A stretch of DNA of 64,000 bases, from positions 30,780 through 94,779 of the forward strand of contig NZ_JBNFVY010000011.1 in assembly GCF_049943335.1 (NCBI RefSeq), read 5' to 3'. This DNA is from JBNFVY01 sp049943335 (GTDB taxonomy: Bacteria > Pseudomonadota > Alphaproteobacteria > Rhodobacterales > Rhodobacteraceae). Below the pieces are notes generated by a model. That model worked only from the letters and a program-made list of their open reading frames with translations. It ran no database searches and was not told where the DNA came from. Each line of letters starts with the position of its first letter. Within the stretch, counting starts at the first letter, position 1. The translations under genes and the position numbers were made by a program. Shown in pieces: positions 17,427-24,830 of the stretch.

Positions 17427-18605
17427 TCACTCACGCGATGCAAGGTCAAAAACCGTGCCATCAAAGAACGAATCCGGTTCGAGAATCATCCGCCCCGAAG
17501 CGGATGCGACGGGGGTGCGTTCGCTTAGCGCGCCTTCCAGCTTTTCCGACGCGCCGGGCAGATCGGCCCCCGCCGGACCCAGGTGCAGGCGGTAAAGATC
17601 GGGCCGGAACACGTTCGCGGCGTCGGCCATCGCGGCGCTGCGGTCCAGCCCGGTGTGGCTGGCCAGACGCGCGGCGATCCAGGCCGCCTGGCTGCGCCAG
17701 GGGAACATGGCGGCGCCGGCGTGGAATTCCAGAAAGGCGGGGGCGTGGCGCAGATCCCCCTTGGGCGATATCGTCAGGGTGCCGCTGAGCGCGCGTTCCA
17801 CGATTTCGGCGCTGACATCGACATAATCCGAGCGGGCCAAAAGCTCGGCCGCGGTCGAATGGTTGCCCGGATTGCTCAGCCAGCGCCCGGCGCGCCAGAC
17901 CGCGCGCATCAGCGCCCCGGCGGTGTCCGGTTCGGCCCCCGCCCAGTCGCGCCGCACCGCCAGTACCTTTTCGGGGGCGAATTTCCAGATCGCGCTGGTG
18001 GGTAGCAGCAATTCGCCCACGCCCTGTTCGACGGCAATCGACCCCCAGGGCGCGCCCACGCAAAAGGCGTCGATATCGCCCGATGCCATGGCGCTGGCCA
18101 TCATTTGCGGCGGGATCGTCTTGACGTCCAGCGACTGCGGGGCCGACAGCCCAAGCGCGTTGAGCCAGTAATAGAGCAGCTCAGCGTGCATCGAAAAGGG
18201 AAAGGGCACGCCGATGCGCAGACGGCCCTGGGTTGCGGTGATCAGCGCCTGCCCGGCAGTGGTGGCATCGGCAAAATCAAAGGGGTGGCCGGCCTCGCGC
18301 ATGCGGGCGGCCAGGGTGCGCGACACGCCCACCACGTTGCCCCCCACCGACAGGACCATCAGCGCTTCCAGTCGTACCGGCATGCCGCCCAGCCCCATCG
18401 CGATGGCGATCGGTACAGGGGCCAGCATGTGGGCGGCGTCGATCTGGCCGAACACCAGCATGTCGCGCAAGGTGGCCCAGCTGGGCGCCTTGATCAGTTG
18501 CAGATCCAGCCCTTCTTGCTGGGCAAAGCGCAATTCGCGCGCGATGACCAGCGGGGCGGCATCGACCAGCGGGATGAACCCGGCGCGCAGGGATCTCAGC
18601 CTCAT
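17427..18605 (-). CDS. nasS: NasS, nitrate sensor
   Basis: Cytoplasmic nitrate-binding sensor (392 aa), an NrtA paralog without signal peptide. It opens MRLRSLRAGFIPLVDAAPLV, with FGQIDAAHMLAPVPIAIAMG and DAFCVGAPWGSIAV matching the ligand-binding fold of NrtA. In known systems NasS holds NasT inactive and releases it on nitrate or nitrite binding. ATG at 18605 overlaps the nasT stop (ATGA). A longer frame running through nasT is an artefact. Confidence 0.94.
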   Translation of the reverse strand: MRLRSLRAGFIPLVDAAPLVIARELRFAQQEGLDLQLIKAPSWATLRDMLVFGQIDAAHMLAPVPIAIAMGLGGMPVRLEALMVLSVGGNVVGVSRTLAARMREAGHPFDFADATTAGQALITATQGRLRIGVPFPFSMHAELLYYWLNALGLSAPQSLDVKTIPPQMMASAMASGDIDAFCVGAPWGSIAVEQGVGELLLPTSAIWKFAPEKVLAVRRDWAGAEPDTAGALMRAVWRAGRWLSNPGNHSTAAELLARSDYVDVSAEIVERALSGTLTISPKGDLRHAPAFLEFHAGAAMFPWRSQAAWIAARLASHTGLDRSAAMADAANVFRPDLYRLHLGPAGADLPGASEKLEGALSERTPVASASGRMILEPDSFFDGTVFDLASRE

Positions 18606-19186
18606 GCCAGCAGCCCCGCCGCGGTGACCAGCGCGCCGGCCACTTCGGCCACCTTGCGGCCCTGATCCATCGCCGTCTTGCGCAGCAGGGCATAGGCGGC
18701 GTCTTCGTCGATGCCCTTGGCTTTCATCAGCAGGCCCTTGGCGCGGTCGATCACCTTGCGTTCTTCCAGCGCGCGCTTGGTTGCTTCCAGTTCGGTGCGC
18801 ATGCGTTGGAACATGTGGAACCGGGTGATGGCGGCATCCATGATCGGCTTGACCCGGTCGGGGCGCAGCCCGTCGACCACATAGGCCGACAGGCCCGCTT
18901 CGATTGCCGCCTTGGTCAGGCTGTCGTCGCTGTGATCGACGAACATGGCCACGGGCCGGTCCATCGGCGATGAGGCCAGCGTAAGTTCTTCGAGCATATC
19001 GCGCGAGGGGCTGGCGACATCGACCAGCACCACGTCGGGGTTGTGTGCGGAAATGCGCCGGGCCAGGCCCGAGACCTCGGCGATGCAATGAATGTCGAAA
19101 TCGCCCGCGCCTTGCAGGGATTCGATGATCAGCTGCGCGCGGTCGCGGTCGCTTTCGACGATGACGATGGAAAGTTTGTCTGGCAT
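18602..19186 (-). CDS. nasT: NasT, ANTAR-domain transcription antiterminator
   Basis: Response-regulator-like antiterminator (194 aa). N-terminal receiver-like domain (MPDKLSIVIVESDRDRAQLI, with PDVVLVDVASPS as the phosphoacceptor-like strand) and C-terminal ANTAR RNA-binding domain (about 125-185: RALEERKVIDRAKGLLMKAK, then YALLRKTAMDQGRKVAEVA). Regulated by the partner NasS rather than by phosphorylation. The probable RNA target is the leader at 17263-17311. Confidence 0.95.
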   Translation of the reverse strand: MPDKLSIVIVESDRDRAQLIIESLQGAGDFDIHCIAEVSGLARRISAHNPDVVLVDVASPSRDMLEELTLASSPMDRPVAMFVDHSDDSLTKAAIEAGLSAYVVDGLRPDRVKPIMDAAITRFHMFQRMRTELEATKRALEERKVIDRAKGLLMKAKGIDEDAAYALLRKTAMDQGRKVAEVAGALVTAAGLLA

Positions 19187-19335
19187 TGGCTGGCACGGGT
19201 CCCTGTCTTTGGTGCCTTAGGCGCGCGCGCGTCGCGCGTCCATGGCCAACGCCTGCGCTGCGCCATGGGCCGCGCGCGGGCGCAGAGGGCGCCCAATTTG
19301 CGGGCGATGTGCTGTGTTTTTGGGCGCTGGGCGGA

Positions 19336-20376
19336 TCAGCGCAGGGCCAGGCCCCCGATCAGCTGGCGCAACCCCAGGGCGGCGCCGGCGAAGATCGACA
19401 CAAAGACCAGCGGGGCCGAGAAAGCCAACAGCGAAAACGCCGAAATCCCCTGGCCGACCGTACAGCCAAAGGCCACCACCGCGCCCACGCCCATCAGCGC
19501 CGCGCCGGTGATCTGGCGGCGCAGCTCGCGCGGGTCTTCGCAGGCTTCCCAGCGGAAATGTCCAAGCCACAGCGACCCGATGAACGCCCCCGCCAGCACC
19601 CCCGCGACCGAGCCGACGCCAAAGCTGAGCGGGCGCGCCGATGAGGTCATGAGCCAGATCATCGCCTCGCCCAGCGGGCGCGAGAACGTGTGCGAGACGA
19701 CCGGCAGGGTTTCAAAGCCGTTGGCGGCCACATATTGCGTGCCCGCCCAGCCCGACGCGACGGACAGCCCCACAAGGGCGCCCCAGGCCAGCGTTTTGGC
19801 GCGCGCGCCGCGCAGCACCAGCGCCGCCAGTGCCACAACGCCGATCCCCAGCCCCACCATGGCCATGTTCAGGCCGGTCAGCTGCGACACCGCCGCCGGG
19901 ATCGACGGCAGGTCTGCGGCGGGCAGGTTGGGAAAGAGCGTCACGCGCAGCCGGGCCAGCGGCCCCGAGATCGTCACGAACGATGCCACGCCCATGACCA
20001 GCACGATCACGAAAGACCGCAGATCGCCGCCCCCCAAACGCGCCAGCGCGCCAAACCCGCAATTGCCCGCCAAAGCCATGCCGTAGCCGAACACCAGCCC
20101 GCCCAGAACCGCCGCCAACGGCGTAACGGTGAAGGACAGGTAAACCGTGTCGGCCGGCACCACCAGACCGGCGGCCATCAGCGCATGGGTGGCAATGATA
20201 CCCACGGCAATCGCCACGCCCCACATGCGCAGCCGCTCGCCCGAGCCGCCGTAAAGCACGTCTTCGATCGCGCCCAGGGTGCAAAAGCGCCCCAATCGCG
20301 CCGCAAGACCCAGCCCGATACCGCCGACAAGGCCAACCAGCGCCACGGCCAGCGGTTCGCTCAACCCGAAAATCAT
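19336..20376 (-). CDS. soxT: SoxT-like YeeE/YedE sulfur-compound transporter
   Basis: Polytopic inner-membrane protein (346 aa, about nine or ten hydrophobic spans) of the YeeE/YedE (DUF395, TsuA-like) family. The three cysteine motifs of the family are present: GRFCTLGAIEDVL (about residue 30), GNCGFGALARLGGG (about 102) and VAFGCTVGQGISAFS near the C-terminus. Family members import thiosulfate or related sulfur species; SoxT homologs lie beside soxR in other Rhodobacterales and Rhizobiales. Lies 51 bases after soxR on the same strand. Substrate and direction of transport are inferred. Confidence 0.88.
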   Translation of the reverse strand: MIFGLSEPLAVALVGLVGGIGLGLAARLGRFCTLGAIEDVLYGGSGERLRMWGVAIAVGIIATHALMAAGLVVPADTVYLSFTVTPLAAVLGGLVFGYGMALAGNCGFGALARLGGGDLRSFVIVLVMGVASFVTISGPLARLRVTLFPNLPAADLPSIPAAVSQLTGLNMAMVGLGIGVVALAALVLRGARAKTLAWGALVGLSVASGWAGTQYVAANGFETLPVVSHTFSRPLGEAMIWLMTSSARPLSFGVGSVAGVLAGAFIGSLWLGHFRWEACEDPRELRRQITGAALMGVGAVVAFGCTVGQGISAFSLLAFSAPLVFVSIFAGAALGLRQLIGGLALR

Positions 20377-20427
20377 GTGGATCCCATCCGTTGCGGCCGG
20401 CCCGCCAGTGCGGCGCGGTGGCGGCGG

Positions 20428-20760
20428 TCAGTCGTTGCAGAACAAGTCGTACACAACGCTGATTATTTTGTTGGATCGGTCATCGGTCAAGGAATAGTAG
20501 ATCACTTTTCCTTCGCGCCGGGGCGACACCAGCCCTTCGAGACGCAAGCGCGACAGCTGCTGGCTGACGGCAGCCTGCCGGGTCGACAGCAGTTTTTCCA
20601 GTTCGGTCACGGTCTTTTCGCCGGTCGCAAGGTGGCACAGGATCATCATGCGTCCCTCATGGCTGATCGCCTTGAGGAAATTGCAGGCCTCGGTCGCGTT
20701 GGCGACCATCTTGTCCATGTCGGCATCCGACATGTCGATGCTGAATTTCGGAAGACCCAT
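20428..20760 (-). CDS. soxR: SoxR, ArsR-family sulfur-responsive repressor
   Basis: Winged-helix ArsR repressor (110 aa). Recognition helix TRQAAVSQQLSRLRLEGLVS (61-80), wing REGKVIYYSL. Cysteines at 26, 42 and 108; the 42/108 pair matches the Cys41/Cys107 dithiol by which SqrR of Rhodobacter capsulatus senses per- and polysulfide, so this is a persulfide-sensing repressor rather than a metal sensor. The family binds ATTC-N8-GAAT, and such a site occurs upstream of soxX (23417-23432). It should derepress sox genes when thiosulfate or sulfide is present. Confidence 0.93.
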   Translation of the reverse strand: MGLPKFSIDMSDADMDKMVANATEACNFLKAISHEGRMMILCHLATGEKTVTELEKLLSTRQAAVSQQLSRLRLEGLVSPRREGKVIYYSLTDDRSNKIISVVYDLFCND

Positions 20761-20831
20761 TCGTCTGTGCCCCTTGCTTTCCCCGGCGTTAGTTATGTGA
20801 AACAGCCAGTAAATTCCATCCGTTTCTTGCG

Positions 20832-21329
20832 TCAGAACGCAATATCGTCGGCCACGGCATCAATGCCCACCTGTGCGCATTCGTCGTCCAGTTCGGGGCC
20901 GGGCGCGCCCGACACACCGATCCCGGCGACCATTTGCGCATCGCCCTCGACCATCAGCCCGCCGCCCAGCGGCAGGGCTTGGGACAGGTGCCGGATCGCG
21001 GACGAGGTTTGCCCCGCCATGGTTGTGGCCGCCAGGTCGGTGGTATTGGTGCGAAAGCTGACGGCGGTCCAGGCCTTGCGGCGCGAGGTTTCATAGACAT
21101 GCGCCCCGGCAAAGCGGTCGCGCACGAATGCCTGCGGCAGGCCGAACCGGTCGACCACGGTCACGCCGACCTGATAGCCCTGGGCGCGGCAATGCTCCAT
21201 CGCGGCGGTGGCCATGCGCAGGGCAATTTCGGGCTTGAGCACGTTGAAACTGACGAACGCGCCGTCGTCCTGTGCGGTTGCGGGCGTGCAAAGTGCCATT
21301 AGGGCAAGGATTGCCAGTGATTTGCGCAT
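20832..21329 (-). CDS. Periplasmic heme-binding (GlcG/HbpS, DUF336) protein
   Basis: Exported protein of 165 aa: signal peptide MRKSLAILALMALCTPATAQ, then the GlcG/HbpS (DUF336) domain with ALRMATAAMEHCRAQGYQV, VTVVDRFGLPQAFVRD, ETSRRKAWTAVSFRT and GGGLMV ... GIGVSGAPGPELDDECA. Streptomyces HbpS of this family binds heme and senses redox stress. Here it lies between soxS (1-base gap) and soxR (71-base gap) on one transcript. A role in heme or redox handling for the periplasmic c-type Sox proteins is inferred from position. Confidence 0.83.
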   Translation of the reverse strand: MRKSLAILALMALCTPATAQDDGAFVSFNVLKPEIALRMATAAMEHCRAQGYQVGVTVVDRFGLPQAFVRDRFAGAHVYETSRRKAWTAVSFRTNTTDLAATTMAGQTSSAIRHLSQALPLGGGLMVEGDAQMVAGIGVSGAPGPELDDECAQVGIDAVADDIAF

Positions 21330-21330
21330 G

Positions 21331-21723
21331 TTATTCCTCCGGTTTGTTCGAATTGTCCAATCGTGTCAGCATTCGGTCCAGCAACCCCCAGAAGAAATCC
21401 TGGCCCGGATAGCCTTCGAGCCGATCCACCTCGTGGCCGTCTTGCAGCAGGATGAAAGTCGGGGTGAACACCACGCGGCGGTCCAGGTGCATGCCGTCGG
21501 GCAGGTCGTCGCGGATGTTGTGGCGCACCAGCGGGGCGCGCGCGCCTTCGGGGGTCTTGGGATAGATCGGGCCGATTTCTTCGTTCCAGCGTGCGCAATA
21601 CGGGCAGCCGTCGCGTTCGATCATCACCAGTTCCGTCTGGGCCAGCGCGGCAGATGAAAACAGCGCGCCAGATGACAACAGGGCCAAGGTGCCCGCGACC
21701 ACGAATGAGCGAATTGCATACAT
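21331..21723 (-). CDS. soxS: SoxS, periplasmic thioredoxin-like protein
   Basis: Thioredoxin-fold protein (130 aa) with a Sec signal peptide (cleavage about residue 29) and a redox CPYC motif at 40-43 (RDGCPYCARW). Includes the cis-Pro region VVFTPTFILLQDG. SoxS of Paracoccus reduces and reactivates SoxY in the periplasm. First gene of the leftward soxS-hbp-soxR-soxT transcript, divergent from soxV with a 76-base gap. Confidence 0.9.
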   Translation of the reverse strand: MYAIRSFVVAGTLALLSSGALFSSAALAQTELVMIERDGCPYCARWNEEIGPIYPKTPEGARAPLVRHNIRDDLPDGMHLDRRVVFTPTFILLQDGHEVDRLEGYPGQDFFWGLLDRMLTRLDNSNKPEE

Positions 21724-21746
21724 CGGAATGCCAATTGACGAGTTGC

Positions 21747-21776
21747 ATTCATATAGCGTACTTTAGATATGTGAAT
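21747..21776. promoter_or_regulatory. Candidate degenerate SoxR operator between soxS and soxV
   Basis: Two possible 16-bp sites, ATTC-N8-TACT and CTTT-N8-GAAT, lie back to back with their outer half-sites intact; together the arms ATTCATAT and ATATGTGAAT form an imperfect dyad in the 76-bp divergent promoter region. Paracoccus SoxR binds both the soxS-soxV and soxW-soxX gaps, which makes the site plausible, but it does not match the consensus fully. Confidence 0.4.
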
Positions 21777-21799
21777 AACTCAAGCTGTGGGAGGAAAGC

Positions 21800-22543
21800 T
21801 TGGAGTTTGATGTGTCTTTTTGGGGGGCAGCGATCGCGGGTCTGCTGTCATTCCTGTCGCCCTGTATCTTGCCGATCGTGCCGTTTTACCTGAGCTATAT
21901 GGCCGGTCAGGGCATGGCCGAATTGCAGGCGGGCAAGGCCGACACCGGCCAGATCCGCCGCGCCGCCGTGATCAAGGCGGTCGCCTTTTCCGCCGGTATT
22001 CTGGTGATTTTCATCGCGCTGGGCGCGACCGCGACCGCGTTCGGGCAGCTGGTGCGCGATTACATGCATGTGCTGCGCTGGGCGGCGGCCATCGTGATCG
22101 CGCTGATGGGGCTGCATTTCCTGGGCGTGCTGCGCATCGGCTTGCTCTATCGGCAGATGCGCGCCGAAGTGGGGCAGACATCGAACCTGTCGGTGATCGG
22201 CGCCTTCGTGATCGGCATGGCCTTTGCCTTTGGCTGGACGCCCTGCGTGGGCCCGGTTCTGGCGGCGATCCTGTTTACCGCGGCGGGCGAAGAGAGCGTG
22301 GGGCAGGGCATGGCGCTGCTGGCCACCTATGGTCTGGGGATGACGCTGCCGTTCATTCTGGCCGCCTTTTTCATCGGCCCGTTCCTGCGTTGGGCGCAGG
22401 GGTTCCGCAAACATCTGCCGCTGATCGAAAAGATCATGGGCGTGTTGCTGATCATCTTTGCGATCCTGATCGGCACCAATTCCGTCAACTATATCGCCGA
22501 ATGGATGCTGTCCGTCGCACCGGATATCGGCACGATACAATAG
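21800..22543 (+). CDS. soxV: SoxV, CcdA-like thiol-disulfide membrane transporter
   Basis: Six-span inner-membrane protein (247 aa) of the CcdA/DsbD family that carries reductant from cytoplasmic thioredoxin to periplasmic SoxW/SoxS. The two redox cysteines lie in LSFLSPCILPIVPFY (Cys22) and GWTPCVGPVL (Cys149). The start is TTG at 21800: GGGAGGAAAGC gives a strong ribosome-binding site at proper distance and no ATG fits. Followed by a repeat-built spacer before soxW. Confidence 0.92.
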   Translation: MEFDVSFWGAAIAGLLSFLSPCILPIVPFYLSYMAGQGMAELQAGKADTGQIRRAAVIKAVAFSAGILVIFIALGATATAFGQLVRDYMHVLRWAAAIVIALMGLHFLGVLRIGLLYRQMRAEVGQTSNLSVIGAFVIGMAFAFGWTPCVGPVLAAILFTAAGEESVGQGMALLATYGLGMTLPFILAAFFIGPFLRWAQGFRKHLPLIEKIMGVLLIIFAILIGTNSVNYIAEWMLSVAPDIGTIQ

Positions 22544-22630
22544 GGCCCGGCACCGTCGGCACAACAGGGCCGGGAAAAACAGGACCGGAAAATGGGCCCC
22601 GGAAAATAGGGCCCGGAAAAATAGGGAAGG
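22541..22630. repeat. Degenerate TAGGGCCCGGAAAA tandem repeat in the soxV-soxW spacer
   Basis: The 95-bp spacer is nearly all repeat: units ACAGGGCCGGGAAAAA (22564), CAGGACCGGAAAA (22580), TGGGCCCCGGAAAA (22593), TAGGGCCCGGAAAAA (22607) and TAGGGAAGG (22622). The first TAGGGCCCGG includes the soxV stop codon, and the last unit supplies the soxW ribosome-binding site. Confidence 0.85.
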
Positions 22631-22638
22631 ACATCGCA

Positions 22639-23199
22639 ATGACACGGATATTGGCCGTACTGGCGGCCCTGATGCTGGCCCTGCCGCTGTGGGCCCAGGC
22701 ACCGATGGGCGACGATGGGCTGCACAAGGCCGACTGGATGCGCGACACGTTCAAGGACCTGCGCGAGGATCTGGATCAGGCCAACTCCGAGGGCAAGCGG
22801 CTGATGGTGATCATCGAGCAGCGCGGCTGCATCTATTGCGCCAAGATGCACAAAGAGGTCTTTCCCGACCCCGAGATCGACCAGTTGCTGAACGACGATT
22901 TCTTCGTGGTGCAGATCAACATGTTCGGCGATATCGAGGTCACCGACTTCGATGGTGAAACGCTGTCCGAAAAGAACATGGTGCGCAAATGGGGCGCGCT
23001 GTTCACGCCAACGATCCTGTTTTTCCCGCCCCAGGTGCCCCAGGACATGTCCGCGTCAAAGGCCAAGGTGGCCGAAATACCGGGCGCATTTGGCAAATAC
23101 ACAACGCGCAACATGCTGCTCTGGGTGCTGGACGAAGGCTATGCAGGCGACGAACCGTTCCAAAAGTTTCATGCCCGCAACCTGCCGGCGAACAATTGA
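22639..23199 (+). CDS. soxW: SoxW, periplasmic thioredoxin-like protein
   Basis: Thioredoxin-fold protein (186 aa) with a Sec signal peptide (MTRILAVLAALMLALPLWAQ) and a CIYC active site at 64-67 (EQRGCIYCAKMHKEVF), then the cis-Pro loop ALFTPTILFFPP. Partner of SoxV in the periplasm. The ATG at 22639 follows the last repeat unit AGGGAAGG. A frame open through soxV in another register is an artefact. Confidence 0.9.
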   Translation: MTRILAVLAALMLALPLWAQAPMGDDGLHKADWMRDTFKDLREDLDQANSEGKRLMVIIEQRGCIYCAKMHKEVFPDPEIDQLLNDDFFVVQINMFGDIEVTDFDGETLSEKNMVRKWGALFTPTILFFPPQVPQDMSASKAKVAEIPGAFGKYTTRNMLLWVLDEGYAGDEPFQKFHARNLPANN

Positions 23200-23252
23200 C
23201 CCGGCCACTGGCCCGCACGGCGAATGACATGTGGGCGCGTGGGGTGAATTCA

Positions 23253-23306
23253 GTGGTGTAAGCCCTGTGGTGTAAGCCCTGTATTGTTGGCCCTGTGTGG
23301 TTGGCT
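23253..23306. repeat. 14-bp tandem repeat in the soxW-soxX gap
   Basis: Two perfect units GTGGTGTAAGCCCT (23253-23266, 23267-23280), a third GTATTGTTGGCCCT (23281-23294) and a partial fourth GTGTGGTTGGCT. Confidence 0.88.
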
Positions 23307-23416
23307 GCGTGGGTCATCCTGCGGGGCACTATCTGGCGCATGACTTGCAGACCCCACGGCGGTGACGCGGCGAATTCCGGGTGAGGCATCATGCCGCACT
23401 GCAGAAATATCGAAGC

Positions 23417-23432
23417 ATTCAGCTATCTGAAT
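23417..23432. promoter_or_regulatory. SoxR/SqrR operator upstream of soxX
   Basis: ATTC-AGCTATCT-GAAT matches exactly the ATTC-N8-GAAT operator of SqrR/BigR/SoxR-type ArsR repressors. It lies 80 bases before the soxX ATG, in the same gap that SoxR binds in Paracoccus. Confidence 0.8.
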
Positions 23433-23511
23433 TACTGGTTGCGAAAACGCGCCCGCTCGGTATACGCTGGTGAACAAGCCCGGGTTTGGGAACCGGGCAA
23501 GGGAGGACTTC

Positions 23512-23985
23512 ATGAAAACACTGACCAGCGCATTGGCAGCCGTTCTATTGGCCGGCTCAGCACATGCACAAACCATCGCCCCGTCCGATGTTTCCTATGA
23601 TGACTATGGCGCGCTCGACGTATCGCTGACAGGGGCGGCGGGCGATCCGGCCAACGGCGCCAAGGTCATCGGATCGAAATCCATCGGTAACTGTGTGGCC
23701 TGCCATCAGATCTCGGCGCTGAGCGACATTCCCTTTCAAGGCGAAGTCGGGCCGTCCCTGGACGGGGCCGGCGAGCGTTGGAGCGAAGCAGAGCTGCGCG
23801 GCATCGTCGCCAATGCCAAGGCCATGTTCGACGGCACCATGATGCCCGCGTTTTACAAGGTGTCGGGCTATATCCGCCCGGGCGACGGCTACACCGGCAA
23901 GGCCGCACCGGCCGACCTGCCGCCGCTACTGAGCGCCCAGCAGATCGAAGACGTGGTGGCTTACCTCAAGACGCTCAAGGAATGA
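23512..23985 (+). CDS. soxX: SoxX, monoheme cytochrome c
   Basis: Periplasmic c-type cytochrome (157 aa) that pairs with SoxA to attach thiosulfate to the SoxY cysteine and take up the electrons. Signal peptide MKTLTSALAAVLLAGSAHAQ, heme motif CVACH at 61-65, probable Met axial ligand in the TMMPAFYK region. The ATG follows AGGGAGGACTTC. Preceded by the operator at 23417. Confidence 0.95.
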   Translation: MKTLTSALAAVLLAGSAHAQTIAPSDVSYDDYGALDVSLTGAAGDPANGAKVIGSKSIGNCVACHQISALSDIPFQGEVGPSLDGAGERWSEAELRGIVANAKAMFDGTMMPAFYKVSGYIRPGDGYTGKAAPADLPPLLSAQQIEDVVAYLKTLKE

Positions 23986-23989
23986 CGGC

Positions 23990-24019
23990 CCGGCCATCAT
24001 CCGACCGGCCATCACCTGA
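23990..24019. repeat. 15-bp tandem duplication in the soxX-soxY gap
   Basis: CCGGCCATCATCCGA (23990-24004) is followed directly by CCGGCCATCACCTGA (24005-24019). Only 12 bases then separate it from the soxY ATG, within which GAAAGGAGA is the ribosome-binding site. Confidence 0.85.
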
Positions 24020-24031
24020 AAGGAGACCCAA

Positions 24032-24454
24032 ATGAAACTGAACCGACGTGATTTGATGGCCCTGACCGCAGCCGCGGTCGCCATGGGGCTGGTCCCTGCG
24101 GGCGCCAACGCCGCGGGCACCGTGGAAGACATGGTGTCCGGCTTTACCGGCGGCGCCGAACCGGGCACGGGCGGCATCACGCTGACCGCCCCCGAAATTG
24201 CAGAAAACGGCAACACCGTGCCAATCAGCGTCGATGCGCCGGGCGCCGAAGCGATCCTTGTTCTGGCGACGGGCAACCCGACGCCGGGCATCGCGACCTT
24301 CCACTTCGGCCCGCTGGCGGGCAGCCAGTCTGCGTCGACCCGGATCCGCCTTGCCGGCACGCAAGACGTTCTGGCGATCGCGAAAATGGCCGACGGCAGC
24401 TTTGCCAGGGCCTCCAGCAACGTCAAAGTGACCATCGGCGGCTGCGGCGGCTGA
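24032..24454 (+). CDS. soxY: SoxY, sulfur-carrier subunit
   Basis: Carrier subunit of the periplasmic SoxYZ complex (140 aa). Twin-arginine signal (KLNRRDLMALTAAAVAMG) and the diagnostic C-terminal GGCGG tail, whose cysteine carries the sulfane sulfur swinging arm. Exported folded with SoxZ by the Tat route. Followed by soxZ after 17 bases. Confidence 0.97.
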   Translation: MKLNRRDLMALTAAAVAMGLVPAGANAAGTVEDMVSGFTGGAEPGTGGITLTAPEIAENGNTVPISVDAPGAEAILVLATGNPTPGIATFHFGPLAGSQSASTRIRLAGTQDVLAIAKMADGSFARASSNVKVTIGGCGG

Positions 24455-24471
24455 GTTAGGAGAACGAAGAA

Positions 24472-24801
24472 ATGGCAGATAACGTCAAACCCCGCGTCCG
24501 CGTCCCCAAAACAGCCGCTGCTGGTGATACGATCACCATCAAGACGCTGATTTCGCACCCGATGGAATCGGGCCAGCGCAAGGACAAGGAAGGCAACCCC
24601 ATCCCGCGTTCGATCATCAATCGCTTTACCTGCGACTTCAACGGCCAGTCCGTGATCGACGTGACGCTTGAGCCGGCGATCTCGACCAACCCGTATTTCG
24701 AATTTGACGCGCTGGTCCCCGAGGCCGGCGAATTCAAGTTCACCTGGTACGACGATGACGGGTCGGTCTACGAGGAAGCCAAACCGATCGCGATCGGCTG
24801 A
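24472..24801 (+). CDS. soxZ: SoxZ, sulfur-carrier complex subunit
   Basis: Beta-sandwich partner of SoxY (109 aa), without its own signal peptide as expected for piggy-back Tat export. Conserved SoxZ features VRVPKTAAAGDTITIKTLIS, HPMESGQRKD and FTWYDDDGS are present. AGGAGAACGAAGAA precedes the ATG. Confidence 0.96.
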   Translation: MADNVKPRVRVPKTAAAGDTITIKTLISHPMESGQRKDKEGNPIPRSIINRFTCDFNGQSVIDVTLEPAISTNPYFEFDALVPEAGEFKFTWYDDDGSVYEEAKPIAIG

Positions 24802-24830
24802 GCCAGCGTGTTCACAGGGAGGAAACGCAA

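Larger units (their letters stand above)
23200..23511. other. soxW-soxX intergenic region (312 bp)
   Basis: No gene is visible. It holds a 14-bp tandem repeat (23253-23306), the SoxR-type operator (23417-23432), presumably the promoter of soxXYZABCD, and the soxX ribosome-binding site (AAGGGAGGA at about 23499). Confidence 0.8.

Noticed and set aside
17427..19196. Possible NasT-NasS fusion in one frame
   Set aside because: The first 197 codons are in a different frame from NasT and have no similarity; NasT and NasS are separate genes joined by an ATGA overlap.
22541..23306. CRISPR-like array in the sox spacers
   Set aside because: Units are 12-15 bp, directly abutting without spacers, and differ between gaps; no cas genes in the window.
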